Below, piece by piece: positions 31,771 to 41,133 of a DNA stretch of 64,000 nt; position 1 is the stretch's first letter, and the number at the start of each line of letters is the position of its first letter. The notes beneath the pieces are model-generated. The model searched no databases. It worked only from the letters and a program-made list of their open reading frames with translations, and was not told the origin of the DNA. This DNA comes from an uncultured Eubacteriales bacterium. Lineage in GTDB: Bacteria > Bacillota > Clostridia > Oscillospirales > Acutalibacteraceae. The stretch spans positions 1-64,000 of the forward strand of contig CAJUDG010000015.1 in the NCBI GenBank assembly GCA_910584745.1, read 5' to 3'. The position numbers were made by a program, and so were the translations under genes.

Positions 31771-33798
31771 TTACAGCTTCTGATAGAGCACGCCGTTAAA
31801 GTATTTGCCGTCCCTGAACTCTCCGTCAAACACCACGCCGCCGTGCAGGTCGAACTCGGTGCCGTGGCCGTGGCGCTTTCCGTCCTTCCAGCTGCCGTAG
31901 TACAGCAGCCGCCCCTCCCGGTCAAAGGCCGAGCCAAGGCCCGTGGTCTCGCCCCCGGCCCACTGGCCGACAAATACCGTGCCGTCCTCGCCGTTGATGA
32001 CCACCCCCGCGCCCTCCTTCTTGCCGTTCTCCATGCGCCCGCTGTACCGAAGGTTTCCCTCGCTGTCAAACAGGGTCACAAGGCCGCTGGGCTGGCCGTC
32101 CTTCCAGTTTGCCACATGCAGGGCGTGGTCGCTGTCCCGAAAGGACACCCCAAGGCCGTCCCTGCGGTCGTCCTTCCAGGCCCCTGCGTAGCATAAATTG
32201 CCGTCTTTATAGTAGTAGGTACCGAAGCCCTCACGCTTGCCGTTTACATAATCCCCCTCATAGGAGGTCATGCCGCCCCGCTGCTCGGTGCGGCCCCGGC
32301 CGGATATCTTGCCGTTCTTTATGTCGCCGGTATAGCCGTTGGGTATCGTCATGCCCATGGAGGTCTCCTGAGATGGCTCGGGCAGGGGCGGGGTGTCCGA
32401 ATACATGGCCGCCTCGGCCAGGATGGACTCAAGGCTTATCTCGTCCTCGGACTTGGGCACCTGTATAATGGGCATGGGCTCCCGGGGAGGGGCCTCGTGC
32501 GCGGGAAGCCCCTGGGCCGGGCGCTCATGGCGCGGCGGCATGGGGGCAGGGTGCGGCGGCTCCTGCGCGGGGGGCATGGGCGGCATTGGAGCCGGACGCG
32601 GCTGTGACTGTACGGGCGGCACAGGCTGCTGCACAGGCTGCGGCCTTGGGGGCTCCTGCACAGGCGGCGCGGCCGGAACCGGCGCGGGCTGTATCTGTTC
32701 CTGGGCGGCAAGCATTGGCATATGGCCAAGCTGCTCCTCAACGGGGGACATGTGCATTGGGTCTGACATATTCTGCACAGGCGGCATTGGCGCGGGCGCG
32801 GGCACAGGCTGCGGCGGGACCTGCGCCTGGGGCTCCGGGGCACGGGGCGCAGGGGGTACCGGCGTGAGCTTTGGAGGGGCCTCCGGCCCGCGCATATGGC
32901 GGGCCTCGTGGGGCTCGATAAGGGGAAGCCCGTCCGCGGGCTCCGTCTGCTCCGGGACAAACTCGCTGGCCGCCGGGGGCAGGGGCCGCTCCGGCGCGGG
33001 CAGGGTCTCGCCGGTTAGGGGCTCCCGGGGCTTGCCGGGTTTTTCGGGCTCTATCCTGGCGTACTCCTCAAGAGACGTGAAGGTCACGTCCGCGCCGTCC
33101 CCGCCGCCGTCCTCCCGGACCAGCTCGCCGCCCTTTATCTCCCAGGCGGGCATGAGCACCACCGTGCCGCTGTTCACGTTCTTCATGGCCGCAAGCCTTG
33201 CGTCGGCCTCCTCCTTGGGGCAGAAGCACATCTCCCCCTCGGACATGGCCAGCAATAGCTGGGGCTCGCCTATCTGCGCGTCCACCACGCTCTGCCCGGC
33301 GGTGCCGGAGCGGTATGGGACCCCGTACAGCAGGGTGTCGTGATAGTGCTTTGTCTCCGGGTCCCAGTCCCGGCGAAGGATAGTGCCGGACTCGCTGCCC
33401 GGGGTAAAGCTGACCCGGGCCCGGCCGGAGTCCCAGGGCTCGTAATATTCCGTGCGCAGCCACTCATGCTTTTTGTCAAAAAAGCTGCGGCTGACGATAA
33501 CGCCGTACATATCCCGGACCACCAGCACCCAGCCGTTCTTCTGGCCGAAGGCCTCCTCCACGATGACCTCGCCGGCGGCGGTGCCGGTTATCCTTTTCTT
33601 CCAGTAGAAGCTCCGTTTCGAGAGCTTTCCGCGCACATGCCCGCCAAATCCCTTGACATTCTGGTCCCTGTCAAGGCTGACGGTGTGCTTTGGGTCCGCA
33701 AAAAACCTGCGGCGCGCGGCCGCAAGCTCCCCCTGCATGGGCTCGGCGCCGTCCCGCTGGGGGAAACAGACCCAGCAAATTTTGTTCTGACCGTCCAT
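31771..33798 (-). CDS. MORN-repeat protein with a proline-rich linker
   Basis: The ATG at 33798 gives 675 residues. The N-terminal ~270 residues are a globular domain with no family I recognise (Trp/Tyr-rich, SFYWKKRITGTAAGE). Residues about 280-470 are a low-complexity Pro/Gln/Ala linker. The C-terminal ~185 residues hold at least seven MORN-like repeats (YEGDYVNGKREGFGTYYY, YAGAWKDDRRDGLGV, YYGSWKDGKRHGHGTEF). No signal peptide or membrane helix is seen, so it should be cytoplasmic. MORN repeats often mediate lipid or protein contact; the role here is unknown. Confidence 0.8.
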   Translation of the reverse strand: MDGQNKICWVCFPQRDGAEPMQGELAAARRRFFADPKHTVSLDRDQNVKGFGGHVRGKLSKRSFYWKKRITGTAAGEVIVEEAFGQKNGWVLVVRDMYGVIVSRSFFDKKHEWLRTEYYEPWDSGRARVSFTPGSESGTILRRDWDPETKHYHDTLLYGVPYRSGTAGQSVVDAQIGEPQLLLAMSEGEMCFCPKEEADARLAAMKNVNSGTVVLMPAWEIKGGELVREDGGGDGADVTFTSLEEYARIEPEKPGKPREPLTGETLPAPERPLPPAASEFVPEQTEPADGLPLIEPHEARHMRGPEAPPKLTPVPPAPRAPEPQAQVPPQPVPAPAPMPPVQNMSDPMHMSPVEEQLGHMPMLAAQEQIQPAPVPAAPPVQEPPRPQPVQQPVPPVQSQPRPAPMPPMPPAQEPPHPAPMPPRHERPAQGLPAHEAPPREPMPIIQVPKSEDEISLESILAEAAMYSDTPPLPEPSQETSMGMTIPNGYTGDIKNGKISGRGRTEQRGGMTSYEGDYVNGKREGFGTYYYKDGNLCYAGAWKDDRRDGLGVSFRDSDHALHVANWKDGQPSGLVTLFDSEGNLRYSGRMENGKKEGAGVVINGEDGTVFVGQWAGGETTGLGSAFDREGRLLYYGSWKDGKRHGHGTEFDLHGGVVFDGEFRDGKYFNGVLYQKL

Positions 33799-33990
33799 CC
33801 TTATAACAACTCCCTCCGGGAAACACAATGATCCAGCATTTATTATATCACAAATATACCGCCGGGCACAAGGAAAAATGAAAACTTCGGGATTTTTTCG
33901 CGGAAAATCTTCCTATTTCACCCTATAATGTGCTATACTATAAGCTAGGCCATATTTGTGCATATTATTTGAATTTAAGGAGAGATTGAA

Positions 33991-34599
33991 ATGCAGGTAA
34001 AGAACAGCCGGTACATAAGCGAAGCTATCTATAGCGCCTATCAGAGGAATCCGGGTATGCAGATGGACGAGAGCACCTTTTTGGAGATCATCAAGTCCGT
34101 TACCGGGGAGACCGGCCACTGGTCGAGCCCGGGTATGCAGCTTATCATGGACTATGACGAGTGGAAACAGACCCAGCCGCCCCGGCAGCTTCCGGACTCC
34201 AAGGGCCTTACAGAGGAGAATCTGGCCTACTTAAAGGAGCACTTCTCGGGGAACCTCACCATGTTCGGGAAGGTGGACGCCCTGGACACCATGGTGGAGA
34301 TGGGCATACTCACCGAGCGGCAGAAGCTGGAGGCGGTGGTGGGCCGTATAGAGCTTGAGACCGTGGACCCGAACAAGCTGATAGTGGCGGTCCCCATGGA
34401 GGCGGTGCGGTACATGCCCGAATGGGACAGCTTCTTCACCGGCGCGGCAATAATGCAGTCCGACAGCCTTGAGGACCTTTTCAAGCTCCTTGACGAGCAG
34501 CTGAAAAACTCCAAAGAGAAGGACGCCGCCCAGGAGATAAAGGACGTTTTGGAGCAGGTGGCGCGCAAGTCCTTCGGGGCCGCCTGGGGAGCGGTGTAA
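33991..34599 (+). CDS. Conserved hypothetical helical protein
   Basis: The 202-residue soluble protein starts after AAGGAGAGATTGAA. It has no signal peptide and no motif I know; the middle (EENLAYLKEHFSGNLTMFGKVDALDTMVEMG) looks helical and the second half repeats acidic helices ending in KSFGAAWGAV. It ends six bases before the MscS gene, so the two are probably cotranscribed. Confidence 0.72.
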   Translation: MQVKNSRYISEAIYSAYQRNPGMQMDESTFLEIIKSVTGETGHWSSPGMQLIMDYDEWKQTQPPRQLPDSKGLTEENLAYLKEHFSGNLTMFGKVDALDTMVEMGILTERQKLEAVVGRIELETVDPNKLIVAVPMEAVRYMPEWDSFFTGAAIMQSDSLEDLFKLLDEQLKNSKEKDAAQEIKDVLEQVARKSFGAAWGAV

Positions 34600-34605
34600 G
34601 CAGAT

Positions 34606-35433
34606 ATGGACGCAAGGGAGCTCTGGGAGAAATTTTCCGTCTGGCTCATAGGCCTTGGGTGGAACCTCTTGTCGGCGGGGCTGATATTCCTGTGCGGCTG
34701 GTGGCTGGCAAAGCTTGCGGCGGGGCTTACGCGGCGCGCCATGGGCCGGGGCCGCACGGACCCGCTGGTGGCGGGGTTCATCGGGTCCCTGGTGAAGGCG
34801 CTGATACTGCTGATGGCCGGGGTCAGCGCCATAGCGCAGCTTAAGATAAACATAACCTCCCTGGTGGCCGCCCTGGGAGCGGCTGGCCTGACGGCCAGCT
34901 TCGCTCTGCAGGGAAGTCTCTCGAACTTCGTCAGCGGGGTGCAGATAATTTTCACGAAGCCCTTTAAGAAGGGGGATTACCTCTCCTTCGGCGGCTATGA
35001 GGGCACGGTGAAGCGCATAGAGATACTGTACACTATCCTGGCGACCTTTGACAATAAAGAGGTGATTGTCCCTAACTCCAAGATAACCGGCGACGTGGTG
35101 GTGAACTTCACCACCAACGGCACAAGGCGGCTGGACCTTAGCTATTCCGTGTCCTATAATGCCGACCTGCAAAAGGGCAAGGACGTGCTGGCGGCTCTGG
35201 CGGAGAAGGATGAGCGGGTGCTGAAAGACCCGGCCCCGGTGATAGCCGTGGGGGAGCTAAAGGACAGCGGCGTTACCCTGGTGATGAAGCTCTGGTGCAG
35301 GCAGGAGGAATACTGGAACCTGTACTTCGCCATGCAGGAGGCGGTGAAGCTCAGCTTTGACAGGGAGGGCATAGAGATACCATACCCCCAGCTGGACGTG
35401 CATTTGCCGGAAAAAAATCAGGGCCGTCAATAA
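34606..35433 (+). CDS. mscS: Small-conductance mechanosensitive channel (MscS family)
   Basis: The 275-residue protein has three membrane helices (20-42, 62-82, 84-110), the pore helix with the Gly/Ala pattern LGAAGLTASFALQGSLSNFVSG, and the soluble beta domain (FKKGDYLSFGGYEGTVKRIEIL, VPNSKITGDVVVN). It vents solutes during osmotic downshock. A second mechanosensitive channel, MscL, is at 43604. Confidence 0.93.
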   Translation: MDARELWEKFSVWLIGLGWNLLSAGLIFLCGWWLAKLAAGLTRRAMGRGRTDPLVAGFIGSLVKALILLMAGVSAIAQLKINITSLVAALGAAGLTASFALQGSLSNFVSGVQIIFTKPFKKGDYLSFGGYEGTVKRIEILYTILATFDNKEVIVPNSKITGDVVVNFTTNGTRRLDLSYSVSYNADLQKGKDVLAALAEKDERVLKDPAPVIAVGELKDSGVTLVMKLWCRQEEYWNLYFAMQEAVKLSFDREGIEIPYPQLDVHLPEKNQGRQ

Positions 35434-35446
35434 AGACAGCCCTGAT
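35411..35446 (-). terminator. Terminator after rpmB
   Basis: On the minus strand ATCAGGGC pairs with GCCCTGAT and seven T follow; it overlaps the 3' end of the mscS gene. Confidence 0.8.
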
Positions 35447-35487
35447 GAAGCAGGTAAATATCTTAGACCGCTCTTGGTCACTAAAAG

Positions 35488-35676
35488 TTACACGGCCCGT
35501 GTAACTTTGCCCGAGCGCAGGCAGCGGGTGCAGGCGTAGACGCGCTTGGGAGAGCCGTCGACGATAGCCTTTACGCGCTTGATATTGGGCTTCCAGGCCC
35601 GGTTGGAGTGGCGCATGGAGTGGGAAACCTTGCAGCCGAAGGTAACGCCCTTTCCGCAGAAATCACATTTTGCCAT
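35488..35676 (-). CDS. rpmB: Ribosomal protein L28
   Basis: The 62-residue protein starts at 35676 after AAAGGAATGATAAAT. It has the family start MAKCDFCGKGVTFGCKVSHS and ends CTRCLRSGKVTRAV, with both CxxC pairs, so this is the zinc-binding form of L28. It has its own promoter and an approximately 95-nt leader. Confidence 0.97.
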   Translation of the reverse strand: MAKCDFCGKGVTFGCKVSHSMRHSNRAWKPNIKRVKAIVDGSPKRVYACTRCLRSGKVTRAV

Positions 35677-35774
35677 ATTTATCATTCCTTTCTGAAAATA
35701 ATGTACCAGTTTTTGCCGGGAGCGCAACCGGTAGTGTGCGTCCCCTTTGGGTTTTGACCGTAAATTCAAATAGG

Positions 35775-35803
35775 ATTATAGCAGAAAGCCGGGGAAAATG
35801 CAA
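35775..35803 (-). promoter_or_regulatory. rpmB promoter
   Basis: On the minus strand TTGCAT (35798-35803), 17 bp, TATAAT (35775-35780). Confidence 0.75.
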
Positions 35804-35820
35804 GTTTTTTTTGAAAGGAA

Positions 35821-35849
35821 TTGTCTTTTCCATGAAAATAGGTTATAAT
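35821..35849 (+). promoter_or_regulatory. Promoter of the M50 protease-scpAB operon
   Basis: TTGTCT (35821-35826), 17 bp, TATAAT (35844-35849), 48 bases before the protease start. Confidence 0.75.
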
Positions 35850-35896
35850 CCATGGGTACCGTTTCCAGAATCAAACATTAGCATTGGAGGATATCT

Positions 35897-36607
35897 ATGT
35901 TTTTCAGCGTAATCAGGACCATACTTGCCGGGGGCCATATCGACATACAGAGCGTCGTGGCCCAGGTGCTGGCCCTTATCTTCGTGATAGTCTGCATACT
36001 GCCCCTGCACGAGCTGGCCCACGGCTGGGTGGCCTATAAGCTGGGCGACCCTACGGCAAAGCTTGAGCGCCGCCTGACCCTTAACCCACTTGCCAGCGTG
36101 GACCCAATCGGCACGGTGTGGCTGTTCCTCTTCGGCTTCGGCTGGGCAAAGCCCGTGCCCGTGGACCCCAGGTACTTCAAAAAGCCCAAGCGGGATATGG
36201 CCATAGTGGCCCTTGCGGGGCCCGTGTCCAATCTGCTGGCGGCATTGGTGGGGGCGCTGCTGCTCAATGTGCTGGCGGTGGCGGCGGGCTTCGGGGGCGT
36301 TAACAACGTGCTGTACTTTATCTACAGCGTGCTGTCATATTATGTCACCGTGAACGTGACCCTGGCGGCCTTCAACCTGCTGCCCATCCCGCCCCTGGAC
36401 GGCTCCAGGATACTGGGCGCGTTCTTGAGCGACCGGGCCCTTGCCACATACTACCGCTATCAGAACATCTTTGTGATGGTGCTGTTCGTGCTGATGTTCT
36501 CCGGGGCCTTCTCTGGGCCTCTCTACGCCATACAGAGCGTCATGACCCGGGGGGTCTTCTGGATAGCTGCCCTGCCCTTCAAGCTCTTTGGGCTGAACTT
36601 ATTCTGA
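35897..36607 (+). CDS. Site-2-type intramembrane metalloprotease (M50 family)
   Basis: The 236-residue membrane protein has the zinc site HELAHG (residues 37-42) inside a helix and the second metal motif NLLPIPPLDGSR (about 158-169). Four to six helices are visible. Compact M50 proteins of this kind (YwhC-like) cut membrane-bound regulators or leftover signal peptides. It sits directly before scpA with 11 bases between. Confidence 0.92.
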   Translation: MFFSVIRTILAGGHIDIQSVVAQVLALIFVIVCILPLHELAHGWVAYKLGDPTAKLERRLTLNPLASVDPIGTVWLFLFGFGWAKPVPVDPRYFKKPKRDMAIVALAGPVSNLLAALVGALLLNVLAVAAGFGGVNNVLYFIYSVLSYYVTVNVTLAAFNLLPIPPLDGSRILGAFLSDRALATYYRYQNIFVMVLFVLMFSGAFSGPLYAIQSVMTRGVFWIAALPFKLFGLNLF

Positions 36608-36618
36608 GCGGGTGAAGT

Positions 36619-37329
36619 ATGGAGAAGCTGCAATACAGGCTGGAGAATTTCGAGGGGCCCCTGGACCTGCTTTTGAATCTGGTGGCAAAGAACAAGATAG
36701 ACATCTACGATATACCCATAGCGGAGCTTTTAGAGCAGTATATGGAGCAGATAGACCTTATGCGGGAGGCCGACATGGACGTGGCCAGCGAGTTTCTGGA
36801 GATGGCCGCGCGGCTGGTGTACATCAAGACCGCCTCACTGCTGCCGCGCCAGGAGGACGAGGAGGACCCGCGCATGGAGCTGACGGGTATCCTTCTGGAG
36901 TACCGGCAGTGCAAGGCGGCGGCGGAGAAGCTTCGACAGATGGCGGCCTTCAACACGGTGACAAGGCCCCCCGAGGAGCTGCCCGCCGACTTTATCTACA
37001 AGCGCATACATGACCCCCGGGAGCTGGGACAGGCCCTGAGGGCCGCCTGGGGCAAGGGCAAGAGCCTTATGCCCCCGAAGCCCGAGAGCTTTTCGGCCCT
37101 GGTGTCGGCGAGGATAGTTTCGGTGGCCAGCCAGACGGTGTATGTGCTGAGAAGCCTCTGGAAGCGGGGGAGCATAGCCTATAGGGCGCTGTTCGCGGAG
37201 AAGGCCGACCGCTCCGCCCGGGTGGCGGTTTTCCTGGCGCTTTTGGAGCTGGTGAAGAACCGCCGGGTGCGGGTAGAGGGCGAAGGGGACCTCTGCGAGG
37301 TACGGCTGCTGGGGAGGGATAGGGCATGA
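36619..37329 (+). CDS. scpA: Segregation and condensation protein A
   Basis: The 236-residue kleisin shows the ScpA start YRLENFEGPLDLLLNLVAKNK and the helical middle EFLEMAARLVYIKTASLLP. It bridges SMC heads to compact and segregate the chromosome. The start follows GCGGGTGAAGT; its stop overlaps scpB by four bases. Confidence 0.96.
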   Translation: MEKLQYRLENFEGPLDLLLNLVAKNKIDIYDIPIAELLEQYMEQIDLMREADMDVASEFLEMAARLVYIKTASLLPRQEDEEDPRMELTGILLEYRQCKAAAEKLRQMAAFNTVTRPPEELPADFIYKRIHDPRELGQALRAAWGKGKSLMPPKPESFSALVSARIVSVASQTVYVLRSLWKRGSIAYRALFAEKADRSARVAVFLALLELVKNRRVRVEGEGDLCEVRLLGRDRA

Positions 37330-37919
37330 GCACAGAGGATATCACCGGCCGGGCAGAGGCCATCCTGTTCGCCAGCGGCGAGCCAATGGCGCTGGACAGG
37401 ATAGCCCAGGCCCTTGGAGTGCGCACACACGCGGTGGAGCAGGCGCTGGCCGGACTGCAGAAGAAGTACAATAAGCCCGAGAGCGGCGTGCACCTGCTGC
37501 TGCTGGGGGATTCGGCCCAGTTCTGTACGAACCCGGCCTTTATCGAGCCGGTCCGGGCGGCCCTGGACTTAAAGCGCAACACGCCCCTGTCACAGGCGGC
37601 CATGGAGGTGCTGGCGGTGGTGGCCTATAACCAGCCGGTGACAAAGGCCTTTGTGGAGCAGGTGCGGGGCGTGGACTGCTCCGGCGTGGTGGGCAGCCTT
37701 GTGCAGAAGGGGCTTCTGGAGGAGCGGGGGCGCCTGGAGCTTCCGGGCAGACCGCTGCTGTACGGGACCACCGAAAACTTCCTTCGGTGCTTCCAGCTGG
37801 ATTCCATCGACCGTCTGCCGCCGCCCCCGGGAGAGGGCGCGGAGACTGAGGAGGAGACCGGCAGCGACGACGGGGAGGACGACGAACCGGAGCAGATAAT
37901 GCTGGAAATAGATACATAG
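37326..37919 (+). CDS. scpB: Segregation and condensation protein B
   Basis: The 197-residue protein has two winged-helix domains, with LFASGEPMALDRIAQALGV at the start and the family segment EVLAVVAYNQPVTKAFVEQVRGVDCSGVV, and an acidic C-terminal tail. It binds ScpA in the SMC complex. Confidence 0.96.
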   Translation: MSTEDITGRAEAILFASGEPMALDRIAQALGVRTHAVEQALAGLQKKYNKPESGVHLLLLGDSAQFCTNPAFIEPVRAALDLKRNTPLSQAAMEVLAVVAYNQPVTKAFVEQVRGVDCSGVVGSLVQKGLLEERGRLELPGRPLLYGTTENFLRCFQLDSIDRLPPPPGEGAETEEETGSDDGEDDEPEQIMLEIDT

Positions 37920-37949
37920 AGAGACAGAGCGGCGGAAGGGGGGCGGCCG

Positions 37950-38600
37950 ATGCCGGTATTTCTGACAGTGCTTCTGACAGTATTATACGTGATACTGGGT
38001 ATAATAGGCGGCCTTCTGCTGCTGATACTGCTGCTGACCCTGATACCCCTGCGGGCCCAGCTTCAGTTCAGGGGAGAATTTGAGCTGACGGTGAAGTACC
38101 TTTTCATACGCGTACCGCTGCTGCCAGGGGAGCCAAAGGAGGAGCCTGAGGAGCCCGAAGAAAAGGAGGAAAAGCCAAAGGAGCCCGGCAGGCCCGGGGC
38201 CATTGGCAGGATAAAGGCCGCGCTGAAGCGGGAGGGCCTGGGGGGATTTTTGCAGGCTCTTGGGGAGCTTATAAAGCTGCTGGGACAGGCCTCAAAGGGG
38301 ATACTCAAAAGGCTTAAGCTCAGGAGCTTTGACCTATACTTATGTGTGGCCGGGGCCGGGGACGCGGCCGCCGGGGCGGAGCTCTACGGAAAGGTATCCG
38401 CCGGGGTATATCCGGCCTGCGGGGTGCTGTTCACCCTGCTGCCCTGCAAGAGGAAGGGCGTGACGGTGGACCTAGACTATGGGCTTTGGGAGAGCCGGGT
38501 GGACTTCTCGGCGGAGCTCTCGATACTGCCGTTCTTTGTGGTCATGGAGGGACTGCGGCTGGTGCTGAAAAGCCTGAGGCCGCTGAAGAAAATATTATAG
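37950..38600 (+). CDS. DUF2953-type membrane protein
   Basis: The 216-residue protein has one N-terminal membrane helix (IIGGLLLLILLLTLIPLRAQL), a highly charged Pro/Glu/Lys linker (EEPEEPEEKEEKPKEPGRPG) and a soluble domain ending in a hydrophobic segment (FVVMEGLRLVLKSLRPLKK). This fits the DUF2953 family usually found beside ytfJ in sporulating Firmicutes. Confidence 0.82.
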   Translation: MPVFLTVLLTVLYVILGIIGGLLLLILLLTLIPLRAQLQFRGEFELTVKYLFIRVPLLPGEPKEEPEEPEEKEEKPKEPGRPGAIGRIKAALKREGLGGFLQALGELIKLLGQASKGILKRLKLRSFDLYLCVAGAGDAAAGAELYGKVSAGVYPACGVLFTLLPCKRKGVTVDLDYGLWESRVDFSAELSILPFFVVMEGLRLVLKSLRPLKKIL

Positions 38601-38627
38601 ACTAAGCTCTTTGAAAGGATGAAGAAG

Positions 38628-39038
38628 ATGAGCGCGAACAATGTGAACGGCCTTTTGGGCGTGAGCATGGACAAGATCAAGGAGATGGTGGACGTGAACA
38701 CCGTGGTGGGCGAACCTATCACCACCCCGGACGGCACCACCGTGATACCCATTTCCCGGGTGAACTACGGCTTCGCGGCGGGGGGCTCGGACCTGCCCAG
38801 CAAGGCCCAGCCCGCAGGCGGGCTCTTTGCCGGGGGCAGCGGGGCGGGGGTGACCGTGAGCCCGGTTGCCTTTTTGTCCATACACGACGGGAATGTGCGG
38901 GTGATACAGATAGAGCCCTATTTCAGCCCGGTGGACAGGGCCCTTGAGAAGATACCGGACATTGCGGATATGCTGGGGTCGCTGTTCAGGAAGAAGGAGG
39001 AGCCGGAGGAACCGCAGGGCGCTGAGCCGCAGGAATAA
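38628..39038 (+). CDS. ytfJ: Sporulation protein YtfJ (GerW family)
   Basis: The start at 38628 leaves nine bases to GAAAGG; an ATG at 38619 is also possible. The 136-residue product has the GerW core: MVDVNTVVGEPITTPDGTTVIPISRV followed by a glycine-rich loop (FAAGG, FAGGSGAGV) and the strand VAFLSIHDGNVRVIQIE. It is linked to spore formation and germination in Bacillus. It shares the operon with the DUF2953 gene. Confidence 0.93.
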   Translation: MSANNVNGLLGVSMDKIKEMVDVNTVVGEPITTPDGTTVIPISRVNYGFAAGGSDLPSKAQPAGGLFAGGSGAGVTVSPVAFLSIHDGNVRVIQIEPYFSPVDRALEKIPDIADMLGSLFRKKEEPEEPQGAEPQE

Positions 39039-39047
39039 TTGGCCGGT

Positions 39048-39108
39048 CCAGCGGGCCTTACGCTGGCGGGGGTTTGGGGCGCGGAGCCCCAAGGTCTTGC
39101 CGCAGGCC
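39048..39108 (+). repeat. REP-like double-hairpin repeat, copy C
   Basis: CCAGCG/CGCTGG stem, CGGGGG, GGGGCGC/GAGCCCC stem, CTTGCCGCAGGCC. It separates ytfJ from the carboxypeptidase gene. Confidence 0.6.
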
Positions 39109-39173
39109 AAAGCAATACTCCCGAATAACAAACCGCCTGTCCGCATATGCTGTGGGGAGAGGCGGGTGTGCGT

Positions 39174-40307
39174 ATGAAGAAGATCTTGTTCCTGCTGGCG
39201 GCGCTGCTACTGCTGCCATTACCCACGGCTAAAGCGGCCAATGAACCGAGCGTATCGGCCCAGAGCGCCATACTTATCTCCGGCGACGACGGCACGGTGA
39301 TTTTTGAGAAGAATTCCCACGAGCGGCTGGCCATGGCCAGCACCACCAAGATAATGACCGCCCTGCTGACCTTAGAGGAGGCTGAGCGCTCCGGGGACCC
39401 GGTCATCGATATCACCGAGGAGATGGTGCGGGTGGAGGGCTCGTCCATGGGCCTGCAGGCGGGCAACAGGCTGACCCTTACGAACCTCACCTCGGGTATG
39501 CTCCTGGCCTCGGGGAACGACGCGGCCAACGCGGCGGCGCTGTACCTTGGGGAAAGCCAGGAGGGCTTTGCAAAGCTTATGAACGCCAGGGCCAGGGAGA
39601 TAGGCATGGAGGAGACAAATTTTGTCACCCCATCGGGGCTTGACGACGACGAGCACTACTCCACCGCCTATGACATGGCGCTTCTGGGCCGGGAGGCCAT
39701 GATGAATGAGGAGTTCGCCCGGATAGCCGGGAGCTCCACATTGCAGGTGGAGTTTATAGAGCCCGAGCAGAGGGTGAGCTATACGAACCACAACAAGCTC
39801 CTGCGCATATACGACGGCTGCATAGGCATAAAGACCGGCTTCACCAAGAAGGCCGGGCGCACCCTGGTGTCGGCGGCCCGGCGGGAGGGCACCACCCTGA
39901 TAGCCGTGACATTGAACGCCCCGGACGACTGGGACGACCATACGGCCATGTTCGACTACGGCTTCGATACGGTGAAGACCGTGCAGATGGGCGGCGAGGC
40001 CCTGCCGGAGACCCTGCCTGTGGCGGGGTCGGATAAGCAGGGGGTGACTTTGCGCATGGGCCAAAGGCTCAGCATGACCCTGCCCATAGAACAGGCCCAG
40101 GGGGTGGAGAGCCGGGTGCTGCTGCCCAGGTTCCTGTACGCGCCGGTAATGGCCGGGGAGCGGGTGGGCCGGGTCCAGTACCTGATGGGCGGCCAGGAGA
40201 TATACAGCGTGCCCATAATCGCCTCTGAGGAGGCCGGGGCCCTGGAGCTGCCGGAGCGCTCGGGATGGGAGAGGTTCACCGATTGGGTCATGGGCCTATT
40301 CGGCTGA
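39174..40307 (+). CDS. D-alanyl-D-alanine carboxypeptidase (DacF/PBP5-like)
   Basis: The start at 39174 gives a 377-residue protein with a signal peptide (ILFLLAALLLLPLPTAKA). The serine-peptidase triad motifs are S-T-T-K (MASTTKIMTALL, about 56), SGND (about 115) and KTG (IGIKTGFTKKAGRT, about 225). A C-terminal beta domain and an amphipathic membrane anchor (WERFTDWVMGLFG) finish it. It trims peptidoglycan stem peptides; its place after ytfJ fits a sporulation or cortex role. Confidence 0.93.
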   Translation: MKKILFLLAALLLLPLPTAKAANEPSVSAQSAILISGDDGTVIFEKNSHERLAMASTTKIMTALLTLEEAERSGDPVIDITEEMVRVEGSSMGLQAGNRLTLTNLTSGMLLASGNDAANAAALYLGESQEGFAKLMNARAREIGMEETNFVTPSGLDDDEHYSTAYDMALLGREAMMNEEFARIAGSSTLQVEFIEPEQRVSYTNHNKLLRIYDGCIGIKTGFTKKAGRTLVSAARREGTTLIAVTLNAPDDWDDHTAMFDYGFDTVKTVQMGGEALPETLPVAGSDKQGVTLRMGQRLSMTLPIEQAQGVESRVLLPRFLYAPVMAGERVGRVQYLMGGQEIYSVPIIASEEAGALELPERSGWERFTDWVMGLFG

Positions 40308-40362
40308 CATAAATTCGGACTATTGGCATAATTTTTGGGACGTATAATTGGAGGGAAGTATC

Positions 40363-41100
40363 TTGGCGGAGCGCGAAAGGCTGCAAAAGCTGCTGGCACA
40401 GGCGGGGGTGGCCTCCCGCAGAAAGGCCGAGCAGCTCATCCTTGCGGGGCGGGTGACGGTGAACGGACGGCCCGCGAAGCTTGGGGACAGCGCCCGGCAG
40501 GGTAAGGATATCATCGCCCTGGACGGCCAGCGGATAAGCACGGGCGCCGGAAAGGTGTACCTGGCCCTGCACAAGCCCCGGGGCTTTGTCACCACCATGG
40601 AGGACGAGCGGGGGAGGAAATGCGTGGCCCAGCTTGTGGAGGATGTGCCGGAGAGGGTGTACCCTGTGGGCAGGCTGGACAAGGACTCTGAGGGTCTGCT
40701 GCTGATGACAAACGACGGGGCCTTTGCCAACGCCGTGGCCCACCCCAGCACCCACGTGGCGAAGACCTATAGGGTGACCCTGCGCCCGGGGATAAGCGAG
40801 GAGCAGCTTATAAGGCTCAGCACCGGCATAGAGCTGGACGGCCGCATGACGGCCCCCGCCAAGGCCAGGGTCCTGGAGCAGCAGCCCGGCCGGGCGGTGG
40901 TGGAGATAGTGCTGTACGAGGGCCGCAACCGGGAGATACGCCGGATGTGCGAGGCCCTGGGACTTGAGGTGGCAAGGCTGAAGCGCATCGCCGTCGGGCC
41001 GGTGCGGCTCTCTATGCTGCCCCAGGGGAAATACCGGGAGCTGACAAAGGAGGAGGTCTCGGGCCTTTTGGCCGAGTCCAGGCATGGCAGGAGGAAATGA
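40363..41100 (+). CDS. rRNA pseudouridine synthase (RluB/RsuA family)
   Basis: A TTG start at 40363 sits behind GGAGGGAAG. The 245-residue enzyme has an S4 RNA-binding domain (RLQKLLAQAGVASRRKAEQLI, about 4-60) and the catalytic motif VGRLDKDSEGLLLMTNDG with the active Asp near residue 107. It likely modifies 23S rRNA as RluB does; RsuA specificity cannot be excluded. Confidence 0.93.
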   Translation: MAERERLQKLLAQAGVASRRKAEQLILAGRVTVNGRPAKLGDSARQGKDIIALDGQRISTGAGKVYLALHKPRGFVTTMEDERGRKCVAQLVEDVPERVYPVGRLDKDSEGLLLMTNDGAFANAVAHPSTHVAKTYRVTLRPGISEEQLIRLSTGIELDGRMTAPAKARVLEQQPGRAVVEIVLYEGRNREIRRMCEALGLEVARLKRIAVGPVRLSMLPQGKYRELTKEEVSGLLAESRHGRRK

Positions 41101-41133
41101 TACCCGGGACGAAGCCGGGGCTCAGAGCCGCCG

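Noticed and set aside
35676..35775. Known L28 leader riboregulator
   Set aside because: A roughly 95-nt leader exists but I could not find a structure that I recognise in it.
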